This document shows positions 5,732 through 6,423 of a DNA stretch of 6,423 nucleotides, piece by piece (within the stretch, counting starts at the first letter, position 1; each line of letters opens with the position of its first letter). The translations under genes were made by a program, and so were the position numbers. Origin of the DNA: DASTHS01 sp035718085 (GTDB taxonomy: Bacteria > Actinomycetota > Acidimicrobiia > Acidimicrobiales > Palsa-688). Below the pieces are notes generated by a model. That model was not told the origin of the DNA. It ran no database searches and was given only the letters and a program-made list of their open reading frames with translations. Where the stretch lies: NCBI GenBank assembly GCA_035718085.1, contig DASTHS010000275.1:1-6423 (forward strand). The letters are read 5' to 3'.

Positions 5732-5734
5732 CGG
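5709..5734. promoter_or_regulatory. Candidate operator: inverted repeat CCGTTT-N14-AAACGG
   Basis: CCGTTT (5709-5714) and AAACGG (5729-5734) are inverted copies with centres 20 bp apart, about two helical turns, and a short palindrome TACGCGTA (5722-5729) lies between. The arms cover the proposed -35 box and the spacer up to the -10 box, so a bound dimer would block RNA polymerase. AbiEi antitoxins are known to repress their own promoters through inverted repeats, which fits this site. Confidence 0.45.
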
Positions 5735-5970
5735 AGGTCGCCGTCCCCTCGTAGGTGCAACCGAGGAGCCGCCAGAGCGGTGTGGTCGTGTCATCGTCGA
5801 CGAGGCGAGGAGCGTCGTTCTGTGGTGGCGCCACGACTGGCGGTAGGGGCGGGCTCGGAGCACCGATCGGCCTCATCTTCCGGGGACGCTTGGGCGGTGC
5901 CCGATGTGGTTCGGCGCTCTTGCCGGACGGCCGGGAGCCATGGTTTCGGGTGGGTCGTTCTGCATCTCGT

Positions 5971-6004
5971 CGAACGGGGGCCGTTGCGGAGCCTGCTCCG
6001 TTCG
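5971..6004. repeat. Nested inverted repeats with competing pairings
   Basis: CGAACGG (5971-5977) and CCGTTCG (5998-6004) are exact inverted copies. Inside them CGGAGC (5987-5992) and GCTCCG (5995-6000) form a second hairpin, and AACGG (5973-5977) can pair with CCGTT (5981-5985) across GGG. The outer pair and the two inner hairpins compete for the same bases. No T-run follows. Confidence 0.45.
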
Positions 6005-6052
6005 GTCGGTAGGGCGCCTTCCCCTGGTGCCGCCCGTCGTTAGGGGTGGACC

Positions 6053-6075
6053 GGTCGCGCGCTCCGCGCGCGACC
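6053..6075. repeat. Long perfect GC hairpin
   Basis: GGTCGCGCGC (6053-6062) and GCGCGCGACC (6066-6075) form a perfect 10-bp stem with a 3-base loop (TCC). It is the strongest palindrome in the window. There is no T-run on either side, so it is not a standard intrinsic terminator; it might be a mobile-element end, a protein site or part of a structured RNA. Confidence 0.5.
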
Positions 6076-6179
6076 CACCTGAATAGTTACCCGTCAACAA
6101 CCCGCCCCACGAGCGGCCAACACGCCGATCATCGCCGCCTGGGACCCACATTCACGCCGGAAGACCCTCAAGTGTATCG

Positions 6180-6423
6180 GTGGAGGCGCCGATTGTTCTC
6201 ATCATGATGGGTTGCGCAGATCCGCCAACTTCGACAGGCGAATCGCAGCTGCGGGAGAGTGCGGCCGGGGGCTTCGAGCCAACGGAGGTAACGGAGCGAG
6301 CCGCCGAGCGCCTCGCGCTCGGAAATGCACTCGAAGAGCGAGCTGACGACATCGTCCGCTGGTGCCAGCTGGCGGACATGAAGCAGTCAGGAGCCACCCT
6401 CGAAGAGGTGGCTGCGCTGCGGT
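6180..6423 (+). CDS. Unknown protein, N-terminal part (runs off window)
   Basis: I do not recognise this protein. The frame is open from 6087 to the window end and its codons favour G or C at the third position from about 6204 on. The reading is a short hydrophobic start (APIVLIMMGC) with a Cys, then a small polar segment ADPPTSTGESQ, then a helical, charged stretch ending in DMKQSGATLEEVAALR. A Cys after a hydrophobic run followed by a polar linker recalls a lipoprotein, but the start lacks the positive charges of a signal peptide. GTG at 6180 and ATGs at 6204 and 6207 are all possible starts, and none has a well-placed ribosome site; TGGAGG at 6181-6186 is 17 bases from the first ATG. The frame opposite to it has a Ser/Arg-rich translation typical of an antisense shadow. 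Confidence 0.4.
   Translation, partial: MEAPIVLIMMGCADPPTSTGESQLRESAAGGFEPTEVTERAAERLALGNALEERADDIVRWCQLADMKQSGATLEEVAALR

Larger units (their letters stand above)
5735..6179. other. Gene-free region rich in inverted repeats
   Basis: No convincing gene is seen in this stretch. The frames that stay open here have Arg/Ser/Gly-rich, low-complexity translations, lack ribosome sites and resemble nothing I know. The region holds a 10-bp palindrome TCGTCGACGA (5794-5803) and a cluster of hairpins between 5971 and 6075. A short AT-richer patch at about 6081-6100 includes GAATAGTTACCC. It separates the divergent AbiE-like operon from the plus-strand gene at the right edge and may hold promoters for the latter, though none is clear. 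Confidence 0.5.

Noticed and set aside
5873..6151. 92-residue minus-strand frame in the gene-free region
   Set aside because: It crosses the hairpin cluster, has Arg/Gly/Pro-rich low-complexity translation, no ribosome site and no recognisable family.
6152..6397. Minus-strand frame of 81 residues at the right edge
   Set aside because: Its Ser/Arg-rich translation is typical of an antisense shadow; the opposite frame reads as a more natural protein.
1..6423. CRISPR array, transposase or integrase gene
   Set aside because: No regularly spaced repeats and no recombinase or transposase motifs were found on either strand.

Overview
The window is very GC-rich. Its genes often start with GTG, and their codons prefer G or C in the third position. 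Together with the layout of the thiamine operon this suggests a high-GC Gram-positive (actinobacterial) genome, possibly an Acidimicrobiia-like lineage. That placement is inference; no marker gene is present to fix it.

Left part (1-4135, all minus strand). A tight thiazole/thiamine-phosphate operon reads right to left: thiE, thiO, thiS, thiG and a second, divergent ThiE-family gene. Three of the four junctions are 4-bp GTGA start/stop overlaps, and the fourth has one base between stop and start, so translational coupling is likely. ThiO oxidises glycine to the imine, ThiS carries the sulfur, ThiG builds the thiazole ring, and ThiE joins the thiazole phosphate to the pyrimidine. About 100 bp downstream lies the N-terminal part of a serine/threonine protein kinase, cut by the window edge.

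Middle (4136-4405). Just upstream of thiE there is a 15-base match to the 3' end of the TPP riboswitch, but the rest of the aptamer is absent. Beyond it lies the 3' half of a tRNA-Phe-like sequence (anticodon loop to acceptor end), then a pair of 9-bp direct repeats. I read this as one boundary of an integrated element: a displaced tRNA 3' end acting as att site, the thi operon on the native side and the element extending to the right.

Right part (4406-6423). The first cargo of the putative element is a two-gene minus-strand operon resembling an AbiE-type (type IV) toxin-antitoxin pair: a winged-helix DNA-binding protein followed by a nucleotidyltransferase, overlapping by 26 bp. Its promoter region carries an inverted repeat spanning a plausible -35/-10 pair and looks leaderless. 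The next roughly 480 bp hold no convincing gene but several strong inverted repeats. At the right edge a plus-strand reading frame begins and runs off the window. No integrase, transposase or CRISPR array is visible.
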